Shown here piece after piece: positions 42,267-52,600 of a stretch of DNA of 64,000 nucleotides. This stretch comes from Nematopogon swammerdamellus (taxonomy: Eukaryota; Arthropoda; Insecta; Lepidoptera; Adelidae): contig OX336348.1 in assembly GCA_946902875.1 (NCBI GenBank), positions 17,075,741-17,139,740 on the forward strand, in the 5' to 3' direction. A program made the position numbers and the translations under genes. The notes beneath the pieces are model-generated. The model was given only the letters and a program-made list of their open reading frames with translations. It did not search any database and was not told the origin of the DNA. Position 1 is the first letter of the stretch. Each line of letters starts with the position of its first letter.

Positions 42267-42554
42267 GAGTTCTTGCTTGTTAGAGCTTAAAAATATTTTA
42301 CTGAAATATAATCTACGGATGAAAGGACAAAAGAACTAATAAATCTAATAACCAGATAACAGCGCCATCTACAATTCATTATTTGACTTATTAAATATAC
42401 TTTAAAACAATTTTATGTGAAGACGACAAATTTGTCGAAATATCATAAAAAATAGGCGCAAATGGTTAGAGAAGATTGCTCCTACTGTGGGGCTCGTCTT
42501 GGGGCTGCTGGCATTGACAAATTATTGTTAAAAGACCTAAAGAGAGTAACAAAT
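42267..42554. other. No gene seen
   Basis: GAAGACGACAAATTTGTCGA near 42419 and GCGCCATCTAC near 42362 look like repeat scraps. No ORF. Confidence 0.4.
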
Positions 42555-42770
42555 AAAAAACTTGTGCCTTACAGAGATTTCCTCCATTACACCTTTGGAT
42601 GTTTGAGACTAGATTAATATAATAGAATAGAAAATGCTATATTGCTTCAGTAAACATTCATCAGTAACAAGCACATTAGAACATTTACCTAGGGTACAAA
42701 GGCGGACTTATCCCTAACAGAGATTTTTTTCAGTCAACCTTTGTTTGTTTGAAATTAGATTAATAACATA
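42555..42770 (-). mobile_element. W-type 3' ends, two in tandem
   Basis: TTCCTCCATTACACCTTTGG, ATGTTTGAGACTAGATTAAT belongs to one copy. ATATTGCTTCAGTAAACATT to TTTGTTTGTTTGAAATTAG is a second copy. Confidence 0.75.
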
Positions 42771-42905
42771 CATACATACAGAAAAGATTTCTAAAAATCA
42801 TCAATTTAGTTTTAGTATCATACATCTATCTACAAACGCAGTATCTCATAAAACAAAGTAACTTAATCCATGACTATCCCTTACAGATTTATTATTAGTA
42901 TTTAT
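42771..42905 (-). mobile_element. Helitron 5' half
   Basis: Minus strand: ACTAATAATAAATCTGTAAG, GTAACTTTGTTTTATGAGAT-like (AATAACTTTG variants) and TAAAACTAAATTGATGATTT. The 3' half is missing; it ends at the (GTAT)n stretch. Confidence 0.75.
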
Positions 42906-43040
42906 TAAAATTATAAGTAGGAAAAACTCGAATGTGAAAATTGAAAATAATATAATTGAAAGTTTATACATACATATATTATAATAAATATTAAAAACAC
43001 TCTCGCGTTTTTTTCAACCACTCTGTGGTGTTGTATTATT

Positions 43041-43166
43041 GTGTTTTATACATTATGTATACTTCTCAAATATTTCGGCGCTTGCCGTCGTCAGTGAGTA
43101 AAATTATAATATAGTAATCAAGCAAGCGCCGAAATATTTGAGAAGTATACATAATGTATAAAACAC
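43041..43166. repeat. Perfect 45-bp hairpin
   Basis: Arms at 43041-43085 and 43122-43166 are exact inverted copies (left begins GTGTTTTATACATTATGTAT and ends CGGCGCTTGC) around a 36-base AT-rich loop. It is probably a very short foldback MITE. It is long enough to make a dsRNA stem if transcribed. Confidence 0.92.
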
Positions 43167-43496
43167 GAAAATAATATAAATAATAAGAATATTCCATAAA
43201 CATTTATTTAAGACAAAAAACTAAATTCCGAAATAAATTTAGAAATTGAAGCTCTCCGATGAAACACAAGAGAATATTGCTGCAAATAGGCCTCTATCGC
43301 AGATATAACATGCAGGCAAATCACAGTATTATGTAGATGCAATAAATATTGAGTGAGCTAAATTGTTACATTCATGTTAATTTTATTCTCATATTACATC
43401 TAACTCGTGATCTAACAAATTGTATTCATACATTGTTACAAGCAAAAGGCGGACTTATTTTATTTCGCACCAATAAAAGGAAAACAAAAAAAAACG
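43167..43496. other. No gene seen
   Basis: AT-rich spacer. Confidence 0.4.
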
Positions 43497-43836
43497 GGCC
43501 AAGTGCGAGTCGAACTCGCGCACCGAGAGTTCCCATGTCATGGTCAGCGCCACTCGCGCCATCTATGGCGTGTTTTATGAAATGATTTAGTTAATATTCA
43601 TTCTGTTTTCGGTAGGTGGCGCGCATACACTTTTTCGTTTCTTGTATGGGGACCCCCGTGAATATTTTGCTTTTTCTTATTTGTTGTTATATCCGCCATA
43701 ATAAATAACACATATTCTGTGAAAATTTCAACGGGCTACCTATTACGGTTCAAGAGGTACAGCCTGAGAGTAAAGCCCTCGGACAGACGGCATAGGCTTA
43801 GTAATAGGCTTTAGTATGGATACGGAACCCTAAAAA
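43497..43836 (+). repeat. V-family repeat, full length
   Basis: GGGCCAAGTGCGAGTCGAAC, TCATGGTCAGCGCCACTCGC, CGGTAGGTGGCGCGCATACA, ATCCGCCATAATAAATAACA, GGATACGGAACCCTAAAAAC. The CAGA tract is reduced to GGACAGACGG. Confidence 0.92.
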
Positions 43837-43844
43837 CGTAATCT

Positions 43845-44045
43845 AACCCACCAGGTGGGACGACGACATCTAGTACGTATGCGGAGAGCAGTGGTTCGGT
43901 ACCGCTGAAGGCGAAGGGGCGTGAACAGGCTCCTGTCAGGCCGGCGCGCGGCGTTGCATTCGCGATTCCCGCGCATCACAGAATGTCCATGGGCATCGTT
44001 AGACACCTACTCGACTTTCATAAAAATAATGAAATTCCCACACTA
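43845..44045 (+). mobile_element. Chimeric retroelement scrap
   Basis: CCACCAGGTGGGACGACGAC, GAGAGCAGTGGTTC matches the RTE-like end at 58106-58335. From 43912, AGGGGCGTGAACAGGCTCCT, CATCACAGAATGTCCATGGG matches R2 at 11450-11530. Two element types are joined with no gap. Confidence 0.75.
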
Positions 44046-44080
44046 AAGTCTTGCTACCTACACGTCTTATTATATTTAGA

Positions 44081-44345
44081 ATAGAATAGAATATACTTTA
44101 TTGCAAACATTTTACAAAAGGCGAACTTATTGCCTAAGGCAATCTCTGCCAGTCAACATGACTTTTATGAACTACCCTTATTATAAGGGTAGCAAAACAG
44201 AGAAGAAGAATAACACAAACTGAATACTAACAAAACCATAAAATAAAGTGAACAGGACGCCCGCCATAGGTTGGCTGTAAGAAATCTCTGTAAATCTTGT
44301 TTCTGTAAAAATGGTTTTTGTAGCAATAAAGTGGTTCTATCTATC
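44081..44345. mobile_element. Inverted pair of W-type ends
   Basis: 44081-44160 is reversed (ATATACTTTATTGCAAACAT). 44270-44345 is forward (TTGTAGCAATAAAGTGGTTC, then TATCTATC). ACCCTTATTATAAGGGT at 44174 is a local palindrome between them. Confidence 0.7.
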
Positions 44346-44804
44346 AAATACCGTTACATCAAACGTCACAATAATTTAACTGCCCATATCACTTCCCAGT
44401 TTCCACCTCTTCATGCTAAGGCGTTATGTTTGAACTAAAAAAATAAACTGCCTCCTCTTTTCTGCATAATCCAGACCTATTAATAAAGAAATACCTCACA
44501 CACGAACGCCATTTTATTCTGCAACTTTATACCCTTTCACGTACGGCATAAAGACAATTTTCTATTAACAATACATCTGCACATATTCTGTTCTATTTCA
44601 AGTTCTGCGCCGAAGGAAACAGAGTGAATTTTTGTTCGTTAACATGTTGTCGAAAAGTTCACTTGCGACCTTTTCGAACGGATGTTGTGGAGTGGGTTCA
44701 GTGCGCACGTATAGTGAGCTCGTACGGTTTTGATACTGAGGCCATATGTTCGAGCATTTTCAGGGTTTCGTTGTATTTTGAATTGTAATTATAGAGTAAT
44801 TTAA
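44346..44804. other. No gene seen
   Basis: AT-rich; GAAAAGTTCACTTGCGACC near 44653 resembles AAAAGTTCACTTGTGAAGA near 23547. No ORF. Confidence 0.4.
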
Positions 44805-44935
44805 AAAGATAAATAGATTTTATTGCTCCACAAACATAAAAAAAACAAGCATTAGTTTACGTGAGGTATGCTGGCCTATCGCTTATAGATATTTATTCCA
44901 GCCAATATTTATATGTTTAAGTGTATCTAGCATGT
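44805..44935 (-). mobile_element. W-type retroelement 3' end
   Basis: AAATAGATTTTATTGCTCCA, TTTACGTGAGGTATGCTGGC, CTTATAGATATTTATTCCAG. Confidence 0.7.
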
Positions 44936-45322
44936 TGTGGAATATATGTAGCAAGATTGGAGTGTCTGAATTGTAAATAATATAGAATTAAAAAAAAAAT
45001 GTGTGGACTCATTCCGGGTATACAAAGTACGGTAGACCGTTGTGTCATTTTCAATATGGCCATCTGCGACCACAGATAATATAATAATACAATCCTAAAG
45101 CGAAGACGCATTCTACTTCAAAAGTCTATTTTATTTGTATTTTATTAATATTATGTATTAGGCCAAAAACAAAACAAAACAAACAGACAAGAAAATACAG
45201 AAAGATACAAAGAATAATTAAGTTTGCCTCCAGCATTGGCACGGATTACATACACATCATATTACGAATAAAAGGAAGAAGAAATAAAAAATAAACAAAA
45301 AGATACAAAAAGAGAAGATTGT
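44936..45322. other. No gene seen
   Basis: AT-rich spacer. Confidence 0.4.
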
Positions 45323-45714
45323 CAGCCTCGATAGCTCAGTGGTGCAGACAGTCCACTGTCGCTATTGAATGTTAAGCAACGCTGGGTGCGGTCAGTACTT
45401 GGATGGGTGACCGCTGACCGTTGTTGGAGGCTGACCGAGATTCGGATTCCTCGTAAAACTGTAGGTCCCTTCCCTCCTAATCTTACTTGGTGGTAGGGTT
45501 TAACCCGCCCGGGTTGGTACCACCGCACTGAATGAAACGTCGGTCTAAACGGCTATGTAAATAGTTTGTGTTTTCCGACCAATTCAGTGTAGCCGGCACG
45601 ATCAAAGGGGGAAGCACTGACATGGCACCTAGTTCACCCAGTGTTATGGGCTGACATCACGGACGTTGTAGGTGATGTAGCCAACCGTGTCAGTTTCCAT
45701 AAAAAAAAAAACAA
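45323..45714 (+). mobile_element. AX SINE, full length (reference copy)
   Basis: The tRNA-like start (GCCTCGATAGCTCAGTGGTG, containing a box A-like TAGCTCAGTGG) is followed at 45371-45414 by GTTAAGCAACGCTGGGTGCG and GTCAGTACTTGGATGGGTGA, which closely resembles the internal control region of 5S rRNA. Next come GTAGGTCCCTTCCCTCCTAA, the core TTGGTACCACCGCACTGAAT, and tail X with polyA. It is transcribed, if at all, by RNA polymerase III and moved by a partner LINE. Confidence 0.9.
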
Positions 45715-45868
45715 AAAAAGAAGAGAGAGTTAGTAGTTAGCGACTTGTATACGCAGGAAAAGAAAGAAAGAGGAGAAACAAGGGCTAAAACAGAAATATC
45801 ATACACCATGCCGACTATATTCTTATGAATGATGTACCTACTCGTAACACAATAGTATACACACACAG

Positions 45869-46099
45869 CCAAGAACGTTAGAAGATGTTGGACGTCGGCC
45901 GAACTTTCCAATGCTTATATGAGAACCAGCGTCGCCGAGCTCCGCGGGTAGCGGAGGGGACGGCGCGCGCTCTGATTGGGTGGTATCGGGTGGTATCGCG
46001 CTCTGATTGGGTGGTAACGAATGTTATTGGTATGTTTTTACTAATATCGTGTTACGCTGGCGCGGGGAAGGCCCGACGTCCCTACCTCTAACGTTCTTG
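45869..46099. mobile_element. MITE, CAAGAACGTTAGA ends
   Basis: The left end CCAAGAACGTTAGAAGATG and right end CTCTAACGTTCTTG are inverted. CACACAG flanks both sides (45862-45868, 46100-46106). It carries GCGCTCTGATTGGGTGGTA twice and a CCAAT-like ATTGG motif. A copy without the left end is at 62152-62336. Confidence 0.75.
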
Positions 46100-46169
46100 C
46101 ACACAGAAATAGCCAAATATTTAGTAGCGAGTAGAAGGGACTCTGGTTTTACACTGTGATCTACAGTGA

Positions 46170-46499
46170 TGTACATTTTTTTTTATGGAAACAGACACGG
46201 TGGGCTACATCACCTACAACATCCGTGATGTCAGCCCATGACACCGGGTGAACTAGGTGCCTTGTCAGTGCTTCCCTTCGGTCGTGCCGGCTACACTGAA
46301 CCGGACGGAAAACACAAACTATATACATAGCCGTTTCGACCCGACATTTCACTCAGTGCGGTGGTACCAACCCGGGCGGGTTAAACCCTACCACCTAGTA
46401 ATATAAGAAGGGAGTCATATCCCTTAGTCGCCTTTTACGACATACACGGGGAGAGATGCAGTGGGGCTATTCTTTTAAAGTACCGACCCCACACGGTAC
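46170..46499 (-). mobile_element. BX SINE, full length
   Basis: ATGGAAACAGACACGGTGGG, CTTCGGTCGTGCCGGCTACA, CATACACGGGGAGAGATGCA, TACCGACCCCACACGGTAC. Confidence 0.92.
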
Positions 46500-46604
46500 A
46501 TTTTTTTTAATGTAATCCGCTATGGTTGGCTGAGTCGGAGGGGTCAAAGCGCATGCTCCGACCAGCCAATATCACCTCCGAGAAGGTAGGTGGCATACCG
46601 GAGA
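46500..46604 (-). mobile_element. Z-tail fragment
   Basis: TGTAATCCGCTATGGTTGGC, CCAATATCACCTCCGAGAAG, GCATACCGGAGA. It abuts the preceding SINE head. Confidence 0.85.
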
Positions 46605-46614
46605 GAAAAAAATA

Positions 46615-46738
46615 ATTGACAAACCAATCGAAATCCTACACTCTGTAAGGGATATTTCAGCCCTTATGTAAATATTCTAGTTTGCTTATTAATGTGAAAT
46701 GTTTCTTGGAGCAATAAAGTAATTTTCTATCCATCTTT
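46615..46738 (+). mobile_element. W-type retroelement 3' end
   Basis: CTCTGTAAGGGATATTTCAG, GTTTCTTGGAGCAATAAAGT, TTCTATCCATC. Confidence 0.75.
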
Positions 46739-47074
46739 TCGTCTGAGTACACTAACGACGCAAGAAGCTTGGGTCTCACTACACCGGCGACCCGGCTCTC
46801 CTCATCTTTCACTCGTGCCCGGGGGGCCAGGGTTGCCACAACCACTAGTTTGTATAAATAATAACTCACTAGGACCATCATTTATTTTGTATTGTTAAAT
46901 TATATATTTTTTTATATATACTTACACTAAAATTGTATATTATTGTTCAATAATGATATAAATATTTTTAAGTGTAATGAAATGATTATGACATTATGTA
47001 CATTATTGACTTGTAATATGAAAAATTATTATTAATCTGAATCTGAATCTATGTAAACCACTATCAATCATCAA
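46739..47074. other. No gene seen
   Basis: GCACTCGTGCCCGGGGGGCC-like sequence near 46812 is GC-rich, and the rest is AT-rich. GGGGGGCCAGGGTTGCCAC may be a transposon scrap. Confidence 0.4.
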
Positions 47075-47396
47075 TCAATACTAATAATAAATCTGTAAGG
47101 GATTGCCATGGAGTAAGTTGCTTTGTTTTTTGAGATATTGGGTTTGTAGACTCAGTGTATGATACTAAAACTAAATTTATGATTTTTAGAAATCATTTCT
47201 GTATGTATGTATGTTCCTCCATAACTCTTAAACCGATCATCCGAATTCGATGAAACTTAGTACAAGCACATTTTACTATACGGGACACAGGATAGGCTAA
47301 ATAAAATTCACTTCCGGTTATTTTAAGATGTGGATCTCATACAAACCCAGTTTTAAATACGAATTTCTCGCGAGCGAAGCCGCGGGCAAAAGCTAG
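47075..47396 (+). mobile_element. Helitron-type element, internally deleted
   Basis: 5' TCAATACTAATAATAAATCT, ACAGGATAGGCTAAATAAAA, 3' GCGAGCGAAGCCGCGGGCAA, AAGCTAG. It lacks the GAATTGTTCCGCGCGCCGAA block of the longer copies. Confidence 0.9.
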
Positions 47397-47481
47397 TAAT
47401 AATAATATACTAATACACTTTATGCCACTTAATGCGTGGCAAGGGCGGGCATCTACATTTTTACATGGAATCCGAACCGTG

Positions 47482-47626
47482 GAGCAGTAGGTGGAAGGTG
47501 TGCACGTAATAATTTTTTTTTTCAAATCCGAAAAACTCTTTGCTACACGCCCCGGTTGGATTCGAACCCCGGACCTCCCGCAAGAGAAGCCGACTCCCAG
47601 GGGGGGGGGGGGGGGGGGGGGGGGGG
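47482..47626 (-). mobile_element. tRNA-headed SINE fragment ending in poly-G
   Basis: On the minus strand, after the G-run complement, TGGGAGTCGGCTTCTCTTGC, GGGAGGTCCGGGGTTCGAAT, CCAACCGGGGCGTGTAGC is a tRNA-like head with a box B (GGTTCGAATCC). A run of 27 G at 47600-47626 sits where box A is expected. Confidence 0.65.
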
Positions 47627-48603
47627 TGCGCGCGGCGCTTAGGTAATAATAATTATTCGTAAAGAGCCAATCACAACACACGGACGCTTCGGGTGTCCCG
47701 AGTTGACTTTGGCGGACTCTATGAATTCCTATTGCATAAGTACAAAATAGTGCGAAGAGCGTGTGGCAACCCTGACTGTAGAAATGTTGCCCGAACTCAC
47801 CCCCCACCCCCTCCCCTCGCCCCACTGCCCCGCCGCCCCGCAACGTTATTGAGAATTTAGCTCTTTAATACCGACGATAGGGTCGAGCAAGAGTCGATTT
47901 GTTTTATTTAGTTAAAATATTACACAATGAACAATATTCTACAATAACAACATAAAAAAAAATCATGCTACACTACATACAATACACGACTACAATACCT
48001 ACAATAAAACAAATAAATGAATTCAACTAAACTTTGGAGTTCGCGCAATCAAGAAATCCATAGCACACCCTGCGAGGTTTCTTGCCTGTTATTTTTTTAA
48101 AAGAAACATTTAATGTTTCTTTTAAAAAAATGCCAACCCTATAGATTACAAATGAAATAAATAAATATGAAATAATTTTGGGCATTTCCAAATAAAATGT
48201 TACGCTGCGTAATTACTGGGGACCGTAATTTTTCGAGTAATGTGGAAATGTCTATATTAAAAACCAGACTTAATTGAAATACTTAATTCGTTACATTTAT
48301 AACAAAACCAACCAACCAAAACATCTTTCTTTGTATTATTAAAATCATCGATATTTGCCTTATTTTATTCGACCTCAGCTCACCTCTAGAGCCTTACGTG
48401 CGGTAAGGACTGCAAAAAAGTGACTTTTTGTTTAATTTTTTTGTTTTTTTCTAACGGATATATTATTTTTTTAATAGATGGGCGTTAAGTTAGCTATGCC
48501 CAATACATAAGTAGGTATATATTGGATGACCAAGAAGGGTTTGAAATAATATGTTTGTATATCGGTGTTTTATAGATCTGTTTATCTTATATACTGACGT
48601 AAA
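47627..48603. other. No gene seen
   Basis: Frames over 47640-47850 come from the G-rich and C-rich runs. TTTAATGTTTCTTTTAAAAA near 48109 is inverted to TTTTTTTAAAAGAAACATTA. Otherwise AT-rich. Confidence 0.45.
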
Positions 48604-48708
48604 TATATGTATAATTTGATAGTCCGCCTTTGCCCCTCATGTAAATTACTTATCGTTTGTTACTGTAAAATGTTTTGGAGGAATAAAGTATTTCTATCTA
48701 TCTATCAT
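48604..48708 (+). mobile_element. W-type retroelement 3' end
   Basis: AGTCCGCCTTTGCCCCTCAT, GTTTTGGAGGAATAAAGTAT, TTCTATCTATCTATC. Confidence 0.8.
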
Positions 48709-49268
48709 ATTTCGCAATGGGATGCGACGATTCTCCACTTGCCACGGTTCTGTCTAAAGCACTTCATCTTGTGCTGTATTTTTTTTCTATGAACAATTAT
48801 TGAAGTATATAGGTAATTAAAGCTTCTTGAAGAGGCTTGGGCCTCTGCTGGTGGAAGCCTTGCCATCCAGCGGGGCAGCGGGGACATAAAGAGTCACATT
48901 AAAATCGATACATAATATAATAAAACGGTAAGCTGCGTGTCTGTACATTGGAAATTTTTGCACAAAATGTATTGGGGGGATGAAGTTTAAAATATTTTAT
49001 TTTTTATTTTTACCTTTCTCTGATTGTTTGTGCACGCATAACGGAAAAAACTACTAACCCAATTCGGATGGAGTTTTCAGAAAAATAATATCTTAAAACT
49101 CAGAGCAATATATAGTCTGTATTAGCATCACGCTATTATTAATATGATCTGAGCAGTTAAAGCAATCGGCCGATAAACTTGTAGGAGCAAAAGTGTGTGT
49201 GTTTTTTTTTTGTTGAATATGGAATTAATTTCTCTAAATTGACCTCGTCAAACAAGAAAACATTGAAA
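48709..49268. other. No gene seen
   Basis: A GC-richer piece at 48830-48890 (GAAGCCTTGCCATCCAGCGG) in AT-rich DNA; no gene supported. Confidence 0.4.
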
Positions 49269-49645
49269 TCAATACTAATAATAAATCTGTAAGGGATGGT
49301 CATGGAGTAAGTTACTTTGTTTTATGAGATACTGCGTTTGTAGATTCTATGTATGATACTAAAACTAAATTGGTGATTTTTTTGAAATCTTTTCTGTATG
49401 TATGTATGTATGTTCGTCCATAACTCTTATACCCATCATCCGAATTCTATGAAACTTAGTACAAGCACATTTTACTATACGTACAGGACACATGATAGGC
49501 TCAGTTCCGGTTACGCTAAGATGTGGCTCTCATACAAACCGAATTGTTCCGCGCGCCGAAATTAAGGTACCTACAGTAGCGGGCTTACTTACTTTCTTCT
49601 TTTTAAATACGAATTTCACGCGAGCGAAGCCGCGGGCAAAGCTAG
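49269..49645 (+). mobile_element. Helitron-type element, full length (reference copy)
   Basis: 5' TCAATACTAATAATAAATCT, GTCATGGAGTAAGTTACTTT, CCATAACTCTTATACCCATC, GGCTCTCATACAAACCGAAT, 3' GCGAGCGAAGCCGCGGGC and AAAGCTAG before T. No ORF; non-autonomous. Confidence 0.9.
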
Positions 49646-50382
49646 TACATAATATATTTTTTTCTTTATTTCTTTTAGGACTTTAGCGTTTACATATGTT
49701 ATGCCAGTCAGCCCCCCATAGTGACTAATTGTACTTAGGGCCGGTTACGCCGAGACAGACTTAACAATTAAGTCCACGCATGGTCACTTTAAAGACACTT
49801 ACGATATAAGGTCCGTCGTGCCAACAGTGAAATGCTGTCATTTGAATCCTAAGCTGACTTCAGAGATAGTAAAACATGTTTTTTAAGTAAAACAAGTTTT
49901 TTAAGTAAAACAGTGTTGTTTTCAGGTTAACAGTCTGTCTTCGGGACTATTATATTGTATTGTTTATTGATCATTCATATGGCAGTTAGACAGCACTCGA
50001 ACTTGTCACAATTTGTTCTATCCGGTTCGATTACACACACGAAGAAGAACCGACAAGAAACTTCGCAGGGCTTCTTCATTCATATGGCTTTATTATTATT
50101 ACATAACGTAGTGATATCTCTGTCTTATTAACTTTGAAAAATAGAGATGAACCTAAATAATTGCTCATTGTTTGTTATGGAATGCTGCCAGAGCGTAGAA
50201 ATTTATGATTTGATGAAAAAAGCTCTCATAGATAACGACCACTTAGCTAAAGTCGTGTCATTTTCTCTTGGCGCAAGTTTGGCGCAAGTCGGTGTTTTAC
50301 TCATAGGGTTGGCAGGTTAAGCTGCCGTTAGTAAATGGGTATTTATTTACATATAGTTTAGTTTGTGTCGGGCAATTTAATT
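49646..50382. other. No gene seen
   Basis: GGGCCGGTTACGCCGAGACA at 49738 has the look of a transposon end, but I found no partner. AACTTGTCACAATTTGTTCT at 50002 is shared with 9438 and, reversed, with 36265. Confidence 0.45.
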
Positions 50383-50505
50383 TCGGCTACACTGAACTGG
50401 ACGGAAAACACGAACTATTTACATAGCCGTTTCGACAGACGTTTCTTTCAGTGCGGTGGTACGAACCCGGGCGGGATAAACCCTGCGACCTAGTAAAGTA
50501 AGAAA
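50383..50505 (-). mobile_element. X SINE middle fragment
   Basis: GGCTACACTGAACTGGACGG, ATAGCCGTTTCGACAGACGT, GCGACCTAGTAAAGTAAG. Confidence 0.85.
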
Positions 50506-50809
50506 TTAAGTAAATAAAATGACATTTTCTGTCGACTGTACCCAACAAGTTGGGTAGGTAGGTACCCCATAAGTAATTTCGCTGAAGATCCAAAATAAAT
50601 CACAAAACACGAGACTGTGTACTCGTTCGGGTTGTAATGGCGCGTTAGATATTTCGCATTTTTTATACAAAGGCACTATCTTTTTCCCGCACTTTTGTGC
50701 GGAACTGTAGGTCCCTTTCCTTAGGGCCGATTTCAGAGTCTTCCGTTAAAATGTAGCCGCCTGTTAATTCTTGCCAACTAAGTAGATAGATAGTGAGGTC
50801 TTTATTAAA
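50506..50809. other. No gene seen
   Basis: GGAACTGTAGGTCCCTTTCC at 50701 is a short A/X junction scrap. A (GATA)n motif lies near 50784. Confidence 0.45.
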
Positions 50810-51525
50810 ACATACATACACACATATCACACGCTGTATCCCGACAATCGGGGTAAGAAGAGTAATCGGTGTTGTGCTGCAAGTACTCTTGTAAATTACA
50901 CCGCAACACCGACCGCCACGTTTACCAAAGTATTCGGGCAAGATAACTACATCAAGCAGCAAGTAAAGCATGAAGACGCACCTGCTGCATGACACGGTGG
51001 AAGGACCGTGGCACGGTGAGAGGTGGCTATCCTGTCGCCCTTTAGTGCGGCATCGTGTCCTTATCCCTTAGTCGCCTTTTACGACATGTACGGGGAGAGA
51101 TGCAGTGGGGCTATTCTTTTAAGTATCGGCCCCACGCGGTACTTAAAACATAATTAAAATAATATTATTAAATAGGTACATAAAGAAAAAACCGTACCGT
51201 GTGGGGCCGGTACTTAAAAAGAATATCGCCACTGCATCTCTCCCCATGCATGTCGTAAAAGGCGACTAAGGATAAGGACAAGATGACGTGCTAAAGGGCG
51301 ACAAGCTCGCCACCTCTCACCTTGGCACGGTACTTCCACCACCGAGTCATGCAGCAGGTGGGTCTTCGTGCCTTATTTGGTGCTTGATCGATTGAATCTT
51401 GTTCCAATACTTTGCGAAACGTGGTGGTCGGTGTTGTGCTGTAATTTACCAGAGTTCTTGCAGCACAACACCTATTACTCTGCTTACCCCGAATGTCGGG
51501 ATTCAGCGTGTATGATATGTATAAA
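50810..51525. mobile_element. Inverted pair of full-length BY SINEs, head to head
   Basis: 50810-51142 is reversed (ACGCTGTATCCCGACAATCG ... TATCGGCCCCACGCGGTAC). 51192-51522 is forward (ACCGTACCGTGTGGGGCCGG ... GGGATTCAGCGTGTATGATA). The heads face each other across ~50 AT-rich bases. Confidence 0.9.
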
Positions 51526-51977
51526 GAAAAAAAAAACACAGTATAATGAAACTAATAACAAAATTAAAATAAAAATGTCTTCCATTGATTGGGACTATTG
51601 ACAGCAGCCCCAACGACCGAAGCAGCGTTCCCCCGCTGAATGGCCAAGCTTAATATGTTTTGGGTCTCCTGTCAACTGTATGAGATGTGTCATTTTACAG
51701 ACAGATGAACGTTAACCGCGACTTAACGGGCGGCGGTAAAATCGGGCCTTAGCTTGCAAATGATAAACTTCGCCACCTCCGGTTATGCCACCGCATGGAG
51801 TCTTCCCCACCTCCATGTGCCACCGGTTATCTGTTCGTTAAAGTGACATTTCTCATACAGTTGACAGAGGTCAACCGGCGGCAGTTGCTTGAGCAGACTG
51901 TGATTGATTACTGATTAGTCACGTCGTGGTCACGTCACGTGATTATTTTTCTTCATACGCGGCTTTTTCTCATTAAG
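51526..51977. other. No gene seen; weak foldback
   Basis: CTGTCAACTGTATGAGATGT (51670) and TCTCATACAGTTGACAG (51852) are inverted copies. Between them CGGTTATGCCACCGCATGGA and GTGCCACCGGTTATC suggest a degenerate MITE. Confidence 0.5.
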
Positions 51978-52096
51978 CGGCGGGTGGCCGAGTGGTTTGG
52001 GCATCGGGTTCTCATGCGAGAGGTCCGAGATTCGAATCCGGCCGGCGTGTACCAATGAATTTTTCGAATCCAGTCGGCGTGTACCAATGAGGGTTT
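51978..52096 (+). mobile_element. SINE head C (tRNA Leu/Ser-like)
   Basis: CGGGTGGCCGAGTGGTTTGG holds box A (TGGCCGAGTGG), and GAGGTCCGAGATTCGAATCC holds box B (ATTCGAATCC). CCGGCGTGTACCAATGA is then repeated as GTCGGCGTGTACCAATGA. The head stops there and a V repeat follows. Confidence 0.8.
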
Positions 52097-52487
52097 CGCA
52101 TCCGTCGTACGGGACCCTATTACTAAGCCTACACCGTCTGTCTGACTGTCTGTCTGTCTGTCCGTCTGTCTGTCTGTCTGTCCGTCTGTCTGTCCGAGGG
52201 CTGGCTGTATCTCTTGAACCGTAATAGGTAGGTAGCCCGTTGAAATTTTCACAGAATATGTGTTATTTATTATGGCCAATATAACAAATAATAAAAATAA
52301 GAAAACGTAAAAAATTCACGGGGCTCCCCATAGAAGAAACTAAAGAGTGTATGCGCGCGCGCCATCTACCGAAAACAGTATGAACCATTTCATAAACACG
52401 CCATAGATGGCGTGAGTGGCGCAAACCATGACATGGCGATACGGAATCCTCGGTGCGCGAGTTCGACTCGCACTTGGCCGGTTTTTT
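52097..52487 (-). repeat. V-family repeat with long (CTGT)n
   Basis: GGGACCCTATTACTAAGCCT, TGTCTGTCTGTCTGTCCGTC, GAACCGTAATAGGTAGG, CGCCATAGATGGCGTGAGTG, GTGCGCGAGTTCGACTCGCA, CTTGGCCGG. Confidence 0.92.
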
Positions 52488-52600
52488 TTTATTTCTTCTT
52501 TTATACATTACTGCCACTTTACCTTCATGCGTAACCCGCGCCTAACGATGCCGGAGGCAAACTTAATTATTGTCTATATCGTTCTGTCTTTTCTTGTCTG

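Noticed and set aside
45371..45414. 5S rRNA gene
   Set aside because: Only the internal control-like segment is present and it is part of a dispersed SINE.
47337..47843. 168-codon minus-strand frame
   Set aside because: Pro/Gly runs come from the poly-G tract and the rest covers a Helitron end and SINE head.
51953..52279. 108-codon minus-strand frame with TDGQTDRQTD runs
   Set aside because: Translation of the CTGT microsatellite in a V repeat and of SINE head C.
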